DNA from: Vitrella brassicaformis
Taxonomy: Eukaryota; Sar; Vitrellaceae
Direction of reading: 5' to 3'
Assembly (NCBI GenBank): GCA_001179505.1
Contig: CDMY01000661.1
Coordinates: 3,336 to 35,109 of the forward strand
Length of the DNA stretch: 31,774 nt
The position numbers were made by a program, and so were the translations under genes. Below the pieces are notes generated by a model that saw only the letters and a program-made list of their open reading frames with translations, was not told the origin of the DNA and made no database searches. Within the stretch, counting starts at the first letter, position 1. Every line of letters begins with the position of its first letter. This document shows positions 11,201 to 22,813 of this stretch, in pieces.

Positions 11201-12006
11201 GTGGGATTTGCAATGGGTTTGGCTGGCAAGGAGGTTGCCAAGGCTGCCGCAGACATCGTGCTGCTCGATGACAACTTCGAGTCGATCGTCAAGGTAAGCG
11301 GCACGCCCCAAGAGGCACATCCATCCACGGGGGCGAGATGGTCTCTGTGTGTGTGTGTAGGCTGTCAAGTGGGGCCGAAACATCTACGACAACATCCGCC
11401 GCTTCCTGCAGTTCCAGATCACCGTCAACATCGTCGCTGTCCTCACGGCATTCGTCAATGGTACCCAATGCGCACAAACAAACCGCCAAGGCGTCTATCG
11501 TTGTGTGTGATGGTGATGATGGGTATACCCATTCATTGTGTGCAGCGATCTTCATTGCCGAGTCGCCCTTGACGGCCGTGCAGCTGCTCTGGATCAACCT
11601 GATTATGGTGTGTGGCGCCCAGTCACCTCTCGATTGCCTGTGTCCATCTGTGTGTGAATGTGTGTGCGTCAGGACTCCTTTGGGTCGTTGGCTTTGGCGA
11701 CTGAGCCGCCCACTGACGCACTGCTGGAGAGGAGGCCGCACTCGCGAGACGAGTACCTCATCTCTAAGGCGAGCACTCAAGGACGGACAGAGGAGGACCA
11801 GACAGACGGCTTGCCCCGTCCGACCCCCCCAATCAATCGGTGTGTGTGTGTTGTGTGTCTGCACGGATCGACAGACCATGTGGCGGAACATCATGGGCCA
11901 CGCGCTCTACCAGTTCACTGTCATCAGTGTGTTTGTCTACCTCGGTACGGCCGACCCCCCCCAGTGGATGGATGGATGGACGGCGTCATGCTCATGCACT
12001 GCGCGG

Positions 12007-12037
<31 letters not shown>

Positions 12038-12895
12038 TCTGTGTGTGGGGCGAGTACAGGCGACCAGTTCTTGCCCGAGCGGACCTACGACGGGCAGTAC
12101 CCCGGCGACGGACAGTTCCCACTCGCGGAATACAATGATTTCAGTCCTTTCTCCGGTAGGGTAGGCCCCCTCCACCCACAACAACACAACGAACGCATCA
12201 TGCCCTGCCCTCCATTTGTCTGTCTGTCTGTCCGTCCGTGTGTCGACGTGTGTGTGCATTGATTGCATTCATCAGAGTATGGCGACGGCGAGTCGTACGT
12301 GCGCAGCGGGCGGCACATGAAGCTCGGCTGGTCTGACGAGAAGGACTACCTCAAGAGCTGGAAGATGGTAAGTACTTACGCCCCATCAACCAGCCAGGGG
12401 GAGGGAGAGGGAGAGGGTGATTGATTCATCGTGTGTGTTGTGTGTGTGTGTGTGTTGTGTGTGTGGTGTGTCTACTGTGCAGGAGGGCAAGATCGGTCCG
12501 AGTCGGCACTACACGATGGTCTTCAACGTGTTTGTGTGGATGCAAGTCTTCAACCTCTTGAACGCCCGCAAGATCCACAACGAGTGGAACATCTTCGACG
12601 GCATCTTCAGGCACGCACACACACACACACACACGCAGCGAGCATCTGACACACGCAGAGAGAGAGGGAGAAACACGTCGTGCATGACGCAATCGATGGG
12701 TGGTGTGGCTGGGGTGTGTTGTGTGCAGGAATCGGATGTTCGTGTACATCTGGTTCCTCATCGTGATACTGCAGTCCGTCATGGCCCAGTTCGGGAGCTT
12801 CGTGCTCAGCGCACACAAAGACGTAAGCACGGACGGACACGTCAACAAATCACAATCACACACACACACACGCGCGTCAAAACCCTGATCGATGG

Positions 12896-12932
<37 letters not shown>

Positions 12933-13342
12933 TGTCTGTGGATATGGCCCACCATGGCTTGCTGCACCATACCATCCATCAGGGTTTGACATGGGAGCAG
13001 TGGCTTATCTGCATCGCATTCGGTGCGGGCGAGCTGGTCGTCCAAGTCCTTCTGAGACTCATACCCGTCAAAATCATGCCACAAACAGGTCACCCTCACC
13101 CTCACCCTCCAACACACACATCCACTGAGGAAACAAATGGCTATCTGTCTGTACCTCTGTGCCTGTGTGTGTGTGTGTGTGTTTGTGTGTGTGCAGGTGC
13201 CCAGCAGGTCGACCCAATGGAGGCGCCGCCGTCCATCGCCCAGATGTCGAGGGGCAGGATATCCTCCGACCGCATCGCAGACCGGCTCGGCAGCGGATTT
13301 GGCTCACATGGAGAGCACAGGAGAGCTCACACCATCGTGTAA
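7292..13342 (+). CDS. P-type Ca2+-ATPase, plasma-membrane/P2B type, 29 exons
   Basis: ATP-driven Ca2+ export pump. Exons: 7292-7397, 7470-7598, 7699-7812, 7883-7992, 8076-8186, 8285-8530, 8601-8655, 8739-8820, 8891-8981, 9101-9199, 9283-9378, 9498-9578, 9673-9762, 9844-9897, 9989-10036, 10146-10673, 10769-10961, 11027-11101, 11199-11293, 11361-11460, 11546-11607, 11673-11768, 11875-11944, 12060-12155, 12276-12367, 12483-12610, 12729-12822, 12983-13088, 13197-13342. Every phase matches; 1130 aa, usual for the family. The N-part has [13 protein letters not shown] and FGVNKLP as in PMCAs. Then come TGE (208-210), PEGLP from 357, phosphorylated Asp400 in DKTGT, FTKGASE, MVTGDN and GDGTND (757-762), followed by the C-terminal helices. 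The C-tail is short (~50 aa) with no obvious calmodulin site. Two introns have GC donors (11769, 12611). Confidence 0.95.
8229..8274 (+). repeat. (CT)n(TG)n tract before an intron acceptor
   Basis: A CT run followed by a TG run sits ten bases before the acceptor of Ca2+-ATPase intron 5. It occupies the place of the polypyrimidine tract. Similar tracts precede most acceptors in this gene. Confidence 0.85.
11102..11198 (+). repeat. Intron with (CA)n at the donor end and (TG)n at the acceptor end
   Basis: This 97-nt intron of the Ca2+-ATPase (intron 18) is nearly all repeat: CA-rich from about 11120 to 11150 and TG-rich from about 11168 to 11193, with a short unique loop between. The two tracts are complementary and could pair for more than 20 bp. 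It is the cleanest example in the window. Confidence 0.85.
11769..11874 (+). other. GC-AG intron 22 of the Ca2+-ATPase
   Basis: The exon ends LISK at 11768 and continues TMWRN at 11875, both typical PMCA sequence and both phase 0. The donor is AAG|GCGAGC; there is no in-phase GT nearby. GC-AG introns are a known minor class of U2 introns. Confidence 0.8.
12611..12728 (+). other. GC-AG intron 26 of the Ca2+-ATPase
   Basis: The exon ends DGIF plus AG (phase 2) at 12610 and continues G AAT CGG ATG at 12729, giving RNRMF as expected in the family. The donor is CAG|GCACGC. The intron also has (CA)n at the donor side and TG-rich sequence at the acceptor side. Confidence 0.78.
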
Positions 13343-14808
13343 GTACCAGAAGGAGACCGACACACCCACCACACACAGGACAGAACATCCATCTCACTGT
13401 GAGTCGTTTGATTGGTCAGGGCATCATCGTTTTCTCGTGGTGGGAGTGACAGGGCGCTGGGGGCTGCGGTCATCAACATTCCACAGCCGTCAATACCCAA
13501 GTCACGACCCTGACCTTGATCTTGCTCATGACCCCTCTCTCCTCGCCTCCCTGCTATATATATATATATCTGGCCCTCTCCCTCCCTGCCTCCCTCCCTC
13601 TCTCTCTCTCGCACACCTCCGTGTTCGCGTGTGTGTTTGTGTTTATTATCGGAGGGGGGTCGGTCGGTCCGCCTGTTTGGTGGGGGAATGGGTGGGTTGG
13701 TGGGAGGGGGGGTGGGGGTCGATCTTGTCTGCTGTCTTATTGTACAGATTGTTTTTCAACCACTGGCTGATCGATATCATGCAGGGCGATGGGTGGCTGA
13801 TGGGTAGGCCCCTTTGTTGTCGGGCCGGCGGCGTGTTTGTTGATGAGGGAGGGAGGGAGTGTATGCGGGTGTGTGTGTGTGTCGTTTCGACACTCGTTTG
13901 TTGTCTGGCCTGCTTCGACCATGAGCAGGATTTCTCCAAACCAATGCACTCACACACACAGACACACAGACACACACACATTCGTGTGTGCGTGTTGCCG
14001 TGTGAGTGTGTCAGCCCCATTGCTGTGCTCGTCAGTCCATGATGTGTGCCGTGCCTGTTGGTGTGGCCACAGTGTGTTGTCAACAAACAGACAGACACCA
14101 GGATGGTGAGAATGCGGCCGTTGTCTTGCCTCAATGTGCTTGCCGCTCGGACCTGATGCACACTCACTCACAGACACGCAACTCGCAGACAGCCGACAGA
14201 CAGAGAGAGAGAGAGCGAGAGAGAAACGCCAACCGGCCAAGACACACAGACACACACACAGAGACAAGAGAGAGAGAGAGCGAGAGAGAGATCGAGGAGG
14301 TGTGTATATAGCTACCTACCTATCTATGAGGTGCGTGTGCCTGTGGGTGTGCCTGTGGTGTGCCGACAGTGCAAGACAGAGAGAGAATGAGTCAATCTTT
14401 TTCACTGTGCCCTTTTATAGTGGACAGATTGAGATTGGTGTCCGCCCGTCTACTTACATAATTCGGTGGTGAATGAATGAGTCAGTCAGTGAGGCGGGCA
14501 GGTGGTTGCTGTGGCGAGGTGTTTTCTGAAGGCTTGTCGCGTCGCGCTTGCAGAGACAAACGAGTCTGAGCGACCCGCTTACCATGAGGGATTTTACTCA
14601 TAGATAGTCAGTCGTTCGTGAGAATTTTTGGGTGTGTCTGCCTTGCATGCTGTTTGCACACACAGACAGACAGACAGTCGCTGCAAGAACAATGAAACAA
14701 ATCACCGTGATGGAGCCGACAGAAAAAATGGGGTAGAGCGCAATGACGCGTGAAACCTACCAGCACTGCCTGGGCTTCCTTCCTCTCCCCACCCTGTGGT
14801 CTGCCGGA
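13343..14808. repeat. 1.4 kb gene-free, repeat-rich spacer
   Basis: This spacer separates the Ca2+-ATPase stop from the bL12 start. It contains a (TA)n patch at about 13555-13570, (CT)n at about 13598-13609, G-rich sequence at 13653-13720, TG at about 13869-13882, (CA)n at about 13949-13981 and (GA)n at about 14204-14223 and 14266-14290. All long ORFs here are low-complexity. The first part should be the ATPase 3' UTR and the last few hundred bases the bL12 promoter and 5' UTR. Confidence 0.6.
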
Positions 14809-15538
14809 ATGCAGTTTGTCATCGTCTCAGCGGTCGTCGGCTGCCTGATGGCGCCCAGCCATGCCTTCACCCTCCCCTACTCCCCCTCCCACGCCACCCG
14901 GCCCTCACTCAGGCGAACCCTCGACGCGCGGAGACCCCCCACCTCGCTGCACATGTCCACCAAGACAGAGGCGATCGTGGAAGGTGCGCATCTGCCACCA
15001 CCGGCACTCGTCTCACATAGATCCACCCCAAGGGAAAGCTGTGTGTCGTGTGTGTGTGTGTGGTCTGCGTGTGTGTGGCAGAGCTGAAGGGGCTGACGCT
15101 TTTGGAGGCCTCAGAACTGGTCAAGCAGATCGAGGAGGCCTTTGGAGTGGACGCATCGGCGGCGGCGGCGATGCCTATGGGCGCCATGATGATGCCGGGT
15201 GCCGCTGGTGGGGCGGCAGAGGCGGAGGAGGTGGCCGAGCAGACCGAGTTTGACGTCATCCTTGAGGCTGTCGAGAACAGGTCAGCCAGCCTCAGCACAC
15301 AGCTCACAGGCATGCTTGGCCTTTTGGTTTATCTCTTCTCTCTCCATCTGCCCGTCGATGGTGCAGGATTGGCGTGATTAAGGTGTTGAGGCAGCTGAAC
15401 CCCGAGTTGAATCTCAAGCAGGCCAAGGAGTTCGTCGACGGGCTGCCCAAGGCCTTCTTCGAGGGAGTGCCAAAAGACAAGGCCGAGGATGCTAAGAAGA
15501 AGCTCGAGGATGCGGGAGCAAAGATCACCGTCAAGTAG
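14809..15538 (+). CDS. rpl12: Plastid 50S ribosomal protein bL12 (L7/L12), nuclear-encoded precursor
   Basis: bL12 forms the ribosomal stalk that recruits elongation factors. Exons: 14809-14983, 15082-15280, 15367-15538, phases match, 181 aa. An in-frame ATG at 14743 exists, but 14809 was chosen because it places the signal peptide ([17 protein letters not shown]) at the N-terminus, with Phe next and a Ser/Arg-rich transit part after it. The mature N-terminal dimerisation domain starts [20 protein letters not shown], then an Ala/Met/Gly hinge. The C-terminal domain has [33 protein letters not shown]-like [29 protein letters not shown]. This matches bacterial/plastid L12 over its whole length and not the cytosolic P1/P2 stalk proteins. 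A (GACA)n run follows directly on the stop codon. Confidence 0.95.
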
Positions 15539-15930
15539 ACAGACAGACAGACAGACGTATGTGCCTGCCTGCCTGCCTTGTGTGTGGGGGGTGGCGGGGA
15601 TCTGTCGTGTGTGTATGGGCGAAGAGGGCGGTGCTTTTGCCCTCTGTCTGGGTGAGTTGAAGGGGCGGGTGGGTGTGTTGCATACACACACAGGCGATGC
15701 CTGTCGCTGTGCGTTTGAAGACGACCCGACGACTGACTGCCTGGCACATATACAAGCATGAACGCGTTGATCACGAGTTGAACACAACAAACACTGTCTT
15801 GGTAGGGTATCCTCCCGAAACAATGCCATTGCAGTGGCGTGTGTCATCCGATCCATCCATCCATCGACACAAACAAGGGTCTCTCTTTTAACATGCAATC
15901 ACCACCCTGTCGGTCTGTCTGTCTGGCTGG
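15539..15930. other. Convergent 3' flanks of bL12 and Rpt4
   Basis: About 390 bp between two stop codons on opposite strands. It begins with (GACA)n at 15539-15556 and includes a (TCCA)n patch near 15852-15866. No gene is seen; it should hold both 3' UTRs. Confidence 0.55.
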
Positions 15931-18277
<2,347 letters not shown>

Positions 18278-18445
18278 GAGGAAAGCGATAGATGAGCTGA
18301 CGCACAGACTCTGATGGAGTGCGCCCTGCTGTGAAACGGTATGAGTGAACGTTATATCGGGCTCAGGCGGCGTTAAGGGGGACGGGATCTACGCAACAAC
18401 CGAAACAAAGCAACCGACAACAGATGGGCGGAAACTATCAACCGC
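18278..18445. promoter_or_regulatory. Divergent intergenic region, Rpt4 / BTB-TLDc-like gene
   Basis: 168 bp between divergent start codons. A weak AT-rich patch (GTTATATCGG, about 18351) is the only TATA-like sequence seen. Both promoters are placed here by position. Confidence 0.45.
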
Positions 18446-20549
18446 ATGGACAACCTATCCCATTCGGGCTTCGCAGCCGCTGGCGGCTCTCCGGTGGAGC
18501 ACATGAGCGGCGGATACAAGCGCCCATTGCCGGCGGCGGCGGATGGCGGCGATGGCGGCGGCCTCGCCTCTCAGCTCGCCGCAGTCCGACAGCAGGCGGC
18601 CCTCATCATCGAGGAGGCTGACAAAATCGACAGAGAGATCAGCGACAGGGTCACAGCGATGGGCGGCACTGCAGACGTCACGCAGCTGCCGGCAGATAGG
18701 ATGGACGACAAGATCGACATCAATGTGAGCGGGGAGCTTCTTCGCGGTGTGAAGCGGTCGGCCCTCTGTGCGGTCAAGGGCACCGTGATGGCCACCCTGT
18801 TCGACGGCCGCTTCGACAGGGCCGTGCTGCGCGACTCGGAGGGTCGCATATTCCTTCCCGTGTACCCTCCTGTGTTCAGCACGTAAGCAAAGAGGAGGAG
18901 AGCGACGGGATGCGTCACTGACCCATGTGTTCTGCCGCTGTGTGTGGACGTGGTTTGGTGTGGTTTAGGATGGTAGAGCAGTTGCAGGGCTACGAGCGTG
19001 GAGAGATCGATGCCATCACCCTACACGAGTCCAACCAAAGTGACCTGGCGTACAGGTGAGGCAGGCAGACGCAGTGCCGAGCCAAGATGGGCACTGTTTG
19101 TCGAAGTGTGCGGCGATTTATGTGCGTCAGCTACTGGTTTGGGCGGCTGATGCACAACCCCTTGACCAAGCGGCCCAGGGCCGGCGGCGCGGGGGACGGT
19201 GACATGATGGACGACATCGGTGACGATAGCGGTGCCGGTGGCGGTGTGGTGGGTATGGGGAAGAACCTGCTGGGGGAGTTGGAGGGAATAGATCACGAGA
19301 AGGCGGCCGAGATGGCCCGCCTGGACGCCATCGAGCCCATGCTCAAGACGGGCGACGTAGAGGATGATCAGGTGGGTACAGACACGAGAGAGGTTAAATG
19401 CCATGGTGCATCGGTGCATCCTTCCGCCGTCGTGTGGTGGCGTGTTGTTTCAGTTGTTGTCGATTGTCCAGCAGACCCGCGGCGTTACGGTGACTATGAC
19501 GCAGGCGGCGGCCAAGTCGCTGCCGGACGGCGAAAACAGCACACTCTACGGACGATTCACCAAGTAGGCGCAAACACCGATGGGGCGGTGTGGCCATCCA
19601 TCCATCCATCTGTGGTGTCACTCAGGTATGATCCGTCGACTCAGTGTGGGCTGGACGATGCGCGTCGTGTGGTCGACATCGTGGTGCGGGCCCACCAGCA
19701 GCGGAGGGGCATCACGGCGGCTGACGTCCGGAAGGCCATGGGCAACACCAACCCGAAGCTGTTCCGCTGGGCCCTCGACGTGTTCGGCATCGACGCCGAT
19801 GCTTTCCTCGGGCTGGCTGGCATACAGCACCTGCAGAACATCAAGCAGTGGGCGGCGCAGATCCGCAGCTTCCCTGCCTTCCCTGACATCCCCTTAGACG
19901 TTGGCGGGTCTGTCCTGCGCCTGTACAAGTGAGCTGACACGTTATGGCATCCCCCCTGTGGCACGCTATCCTTTCTCCTTCTCTATGTGTGTGTGTGTGT
20001 CTCAGGGCGAGCGTAGATGGATGGCGTTTCGGAGATCTGCTGGATTCGGTCGAGGCCCACGAGTACGAGCTGCTGCTGCTGATCCTCCGCGCGAAGCGCA
20101 CCGGCGAGCTGCTCGCGAGCGTCGTCAATGGCAAGATCGCCGTGACGGGGCCGGAGAAGAAGATCTACTCTTACGGTGCCCCGCATGCCTTCAACTTCAA
20201 GCTGACAGGCACTGCCGCACACCCACACGAAGGCTACATCGGAGACAGCGGCATCCACCTGGCTGGGCTGCAGGAGAAGCTGAAGATGGCCGACCTGGCC
20301 AACACTGCCGGGCCCGGCCTGCCGTGCGTCCTTTGCACGGGCCGCTTCGACATCGGCATCATGGCAGCCGGCGCGCAGGTCCCAGCAGCACCGGCGGACG
20401 TGCCGCTCAAGAGGTGCCAGGCATCTGTGCATAAGAGCGATGACCGCTGGGGGGAGTGGGAGAGGCAGGAGGCTAGGCGGTTTCTGCCTGTGTCTGAGCT
20501 GGGTTTCCAGTTCGAGCTAGATGAGATGGAGGTGTTAAAGCTGAGCTGA
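18446..20549 (+). CDS. BTB/T1-like plus TLDc-like domain protein, complete copy
   Basis: Exons: 18446-18882, 18969-19055, 19131-19371, 19454-19563, 19626-19928, 20006-20549; all GT-AG, phases match, 573 aa. Residues about 90-165 resemble the BTB/K+-channel-tetramerisation (T1) fold: INVSGELLRGVKRSALCAV, LFDGRFDRAV, EGRIFL, then a helix with LQGYERGEIDA. The usual DRD after the phenylalanine is replaced by PVYPP. A Gly/Asp-rich linker follows (about 190-225). The last ~180 residues start DGWRFGDLLDSVEAHEYELLLLI (given here in parts: DGWRFGDLL, then YELLLLILRAK) and end FQFELDEMEVLKLS, which resembles a TLDc domain. In such proteins BTB domains mediate oligomerisation or cullin binding; the role here is unknown. 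Both domain calls are motif-level inference. It shares 1.35 kb with the copy after the N gap. Confidence 0.8.
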
Positions 20550-20671
20550 GAGAAGGAGGGAGGAAGCAGGGAGGGAGGGAGGGGAGCGCTAGGTAGCCGG
20601 GGGCGGGCTGTAATTTTGGTACAACGGAACATTACGTAGGTAGTTTTTGATTCTGTTGCTCTTCAGCAAGG
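19322..20671 (+). repeat. Direct duplication, upstream copy
   Basis: This segment pairs with 20972-22325. By eye the two are identical over the first ~595 bases (exon 3 end to exon 5, introns included), differ at about 20 positions plus a 4-nt TG length change over the next ~350, and are identical again over the last ~400. The segment ends exactly where the N gap begins. Confidence 0.92.
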
Positions 20672-20971
20672 NNNNNNNNNNNNNNNNNNNNNNNNNNNNN
20701 NNNNNNNNNNNNNNNNNNNNNNNNNNNNNNNNNNNNNNNNNNNNNNNNNNNNNNNNNNNNNNNNNNNNNNNNNNNNNNNNNNNNNNNNNNNNNNNNNNNN
20801 NNNNNNNNNNNNNNNNNNNNNNNNNNNNNNNNNNNNNNNNNNNNNNNNNNNNNNNNNNNNNNNNNNNNNNNNNNNNNNNNNNNNNNNNNNNNNNNNNNNN
20901 NNNNNNNNNNNNNNNNNNNNNNNNNNNNNNNNNNNNNNNNNNNNNNNNNNNNNNNNNNNNNNNNNNNNNNN
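20672..20971. other. Assembly gap of exactly 300 N
   Basis: 300 unknown bases between the two direct copies. The left side stops in the 3' flank of the first copy and the right side starts inside exon 3 of the second copy. A true 5' half of the second gene would need about 880 bp more plus its promoter, so the gap length is a placeholder rather than a measurement. Confidence 0.95.
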
Positions 20972-22203
20972 TGGACGCCATCGAGCCCATGCTCAAGACG
21001 GGCGACGTAGAGGATGATCAGGTGGGTACAGACACGAGAGAGGTTAAATGCCATGGTGCATCGGTGCATCCTTCCGCCGTCGTGTGGTGGCGTGTTGTTT
21101 CAGTTGTTGTCGATTGTCCAGCAGACCCGCGGCGTTACGGTGACTATGACGCAGGCGGCGGCCAAGTCGCTGCCGGACGGCGAAAACAGCACACTCTACG
21201 GACGATTCACCAAGTAGGCGCAAACACCGATGGGGCGGTGTGGCCATCCATCCATCCATCTGTGGTGTCACTCAGGTATGATCCGTCGACTCAGTGTGGG
21301 CTGGACGATGCGCGTCGTGTGGTCGACATCGTGGTGCGGGCCCACCAGCAGCGGAGGGGCATCACGGCGGCTGACGTCCGGAAGGCCATGGGCAACACCA
21401 ACCCGAAGCTGTTCCGCTGGGCCCTCGACGTGTTCGGCATCGACGCCGATGCTTTCCTCGGGCTGGCTGGCATACAGCACCTGCAGAACATCAAGCAGTG
21501 GGCGGCGCAGATCCGCAGCTTCCCTGCCTTCCCTGACATCCCCTTAGACGTTGGCGGGTCTGTCCTGCGCCTATATAAGTGAGCTGACACGTCACTGCAT
21601 CCCCCCTGTGGCACGCTATCGCTTCTCCTTCTCTATGTCTGTGTGTGTGTGTGTCTCAGGGCGAGTGTAGATGGATGGTGTTTCGGAGATCTGCTGGAGG
21701 CGGTCGAGGCCCACGAGTACGAGCTGCTGCTGCTGATCCTCCGCGCGAAGCGCACCGGCGAGCTGTTCGCGAGCGTCGTCAATGGCAAGATCGCCGTGAC
21801 GGGGCCGGAGGAGGAGATCTACTCTTACTGTGCCCCGCATGCCTTCAACTTCAAGCTGACAGGCACTGCCGCACACCCACACGAAGGCTACATCGGAGAC
21901 AGCGGCATCCACCTGGCGGGGCTGCAGGAGAAGCTGAAGATGGCCGACCTGGCCAACACTGCCGGGCCCGGCCTGCCGTGCGTCCTTTGCACGGGCCGCT
22001 TCGACATCGGCATCATGGCAGCCGGCGCGCAGGTCCCAGCAGCACCGGCGGACGTGCCGCTCAAGAGGTGCCAGGCATCTGTGCATAAGAGCGATGACCG
22101 CTGGGGGGAGTGGGAGAGGCAGGAGGCTAGGCGGTTTCTGCCTGTGTCTGAGCTGGGTTTCCAGTTCGAGCTAGATGAGATGGAGGTGTTAAAGCTGAGC
22201 TGA
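20972..22203 (+). CDS. BTB/TLDc-like paralogue, 5' part lost in the gap
   Basis: Exons: 20972-21021 (partial exon 3), 21104-21213, 21276-21578, 21660-22203, the same structure as the complete copy shifted by 1650 then 1654. The visible part is open to a TGA at 22203 and ends FELDEMEVLKLS. Relative to the complete copy it has seven amino-acid changes, all in the first third of the last exon: Arg to Cys, Asp-Ser to Glu-Ala, Leu to Phe, Lys-Lys to Glu-Glu and Gly to Cys. It has only about four silent changes. The BTB/T1 part would lie in the gap. It could be a real second gene, an allele placed in tandem by the assembler, or a partial duplicate. Confidence 0.75.
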
Positions 22204-22325
22204 GAGAAGGAGGGAGGAAGCAGGGAGGGAGGGAGGGGAGCGCTAGGTAGCCGGGGGCGGGCTGTAATTTTGGTACAACGGAACATTACGTAGGTAGTTT
22301 TTGATTCTGTTGCTCTTCAGCAAGG
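20972..22325 (+). repeat. Direct duplication, downstream copy
   Basis: Partner of 19322-20671. It continues past the shared end at 22325 into unique sequence that is itself repeated in inverted orientation at the right end of the window. Confidence 0.92.
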
Positions 22326-22813
22326 CTTGCTTTGCAAGTTCCCCCCATGCGGTGAGGAATCTAAAACTTTTAGTGCCAGCTAAATAATAAGTTGCTCCGG
22401 CTGCACGTTTGGCTTGGTCTGGGCGGGTATTTGGTGCCTGTGTAGCTGCGTGGGTTTTTCTCATCGATGGTAGCTGCATGTGTTGCGTCGCGCACAGGGA
22501 GGGGCTAGAGGCAGGAGTTTAGTCTGTGGATGGATGGATGTGGTGGTCTGGGTTTGGCCCCCCTGTTGATACACATACACATGCTTAAGACGGCGATGTC
22601 ACCCTTGCACGTGGCATCGACTCACTGACTAAATTGGAGGAAGTGACGTGCCGGTGCGATGGATGCCCAGGCATCACTCGGGATAGCGCAAAGGCGTTTT
22701 GTGGTTGGTACTTCGGCTGCCTTTTACACAAAGTAGACAGACAGGCCACATGCTGGCAGGCAGGCATTGAGGTACACTCACGTGTCACATGCGTGGCGTG
22801 GCACGGCACGGCG
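22079..22813 (+). repeat. Inverted repeat, left arm
   Basis: This arm covers the last 125 bases of the second BTB/TLDc-like copy and ~610 bases of its 3' flank. Its reverse complement is found at 31038-31774, with many substitutions and several small indels in the non-coding part. The gene tail and the block around 22640-22790 are the best conserved. Confidence 0.88.

Noticed and set aside
13137-14042. 301-codon plus-strand frame after the Ca2+-ATPase
   Set aside because: It starts in an intron of the ATPase, overlaps its last exon in the wrong frame, and is mostly translated simple repeat.
14743-14808. Upstream in-frame ATG for bL12
   Set aside because: It would put 22 non-hydrophobic residues before the signal peptide, which must be N-terminal for plastid import through the endomembrane route.
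19087-19932. 281-codon frame in the BTB/TLDc-like gene as a single-exon gene
   Set aside because: It reads through introns at 19372-19453 and 19564-19625, which have clean GT-AG ends. Only the spliced model keeps all phases and joins the upstream T1-like and downstream TLDc-like parts.
20647-21582. 311-codon plus-strand frame running through the N gap
   Set aside because: A third of it is unknown bases, and the rest reads through introns of the duplicated gene.
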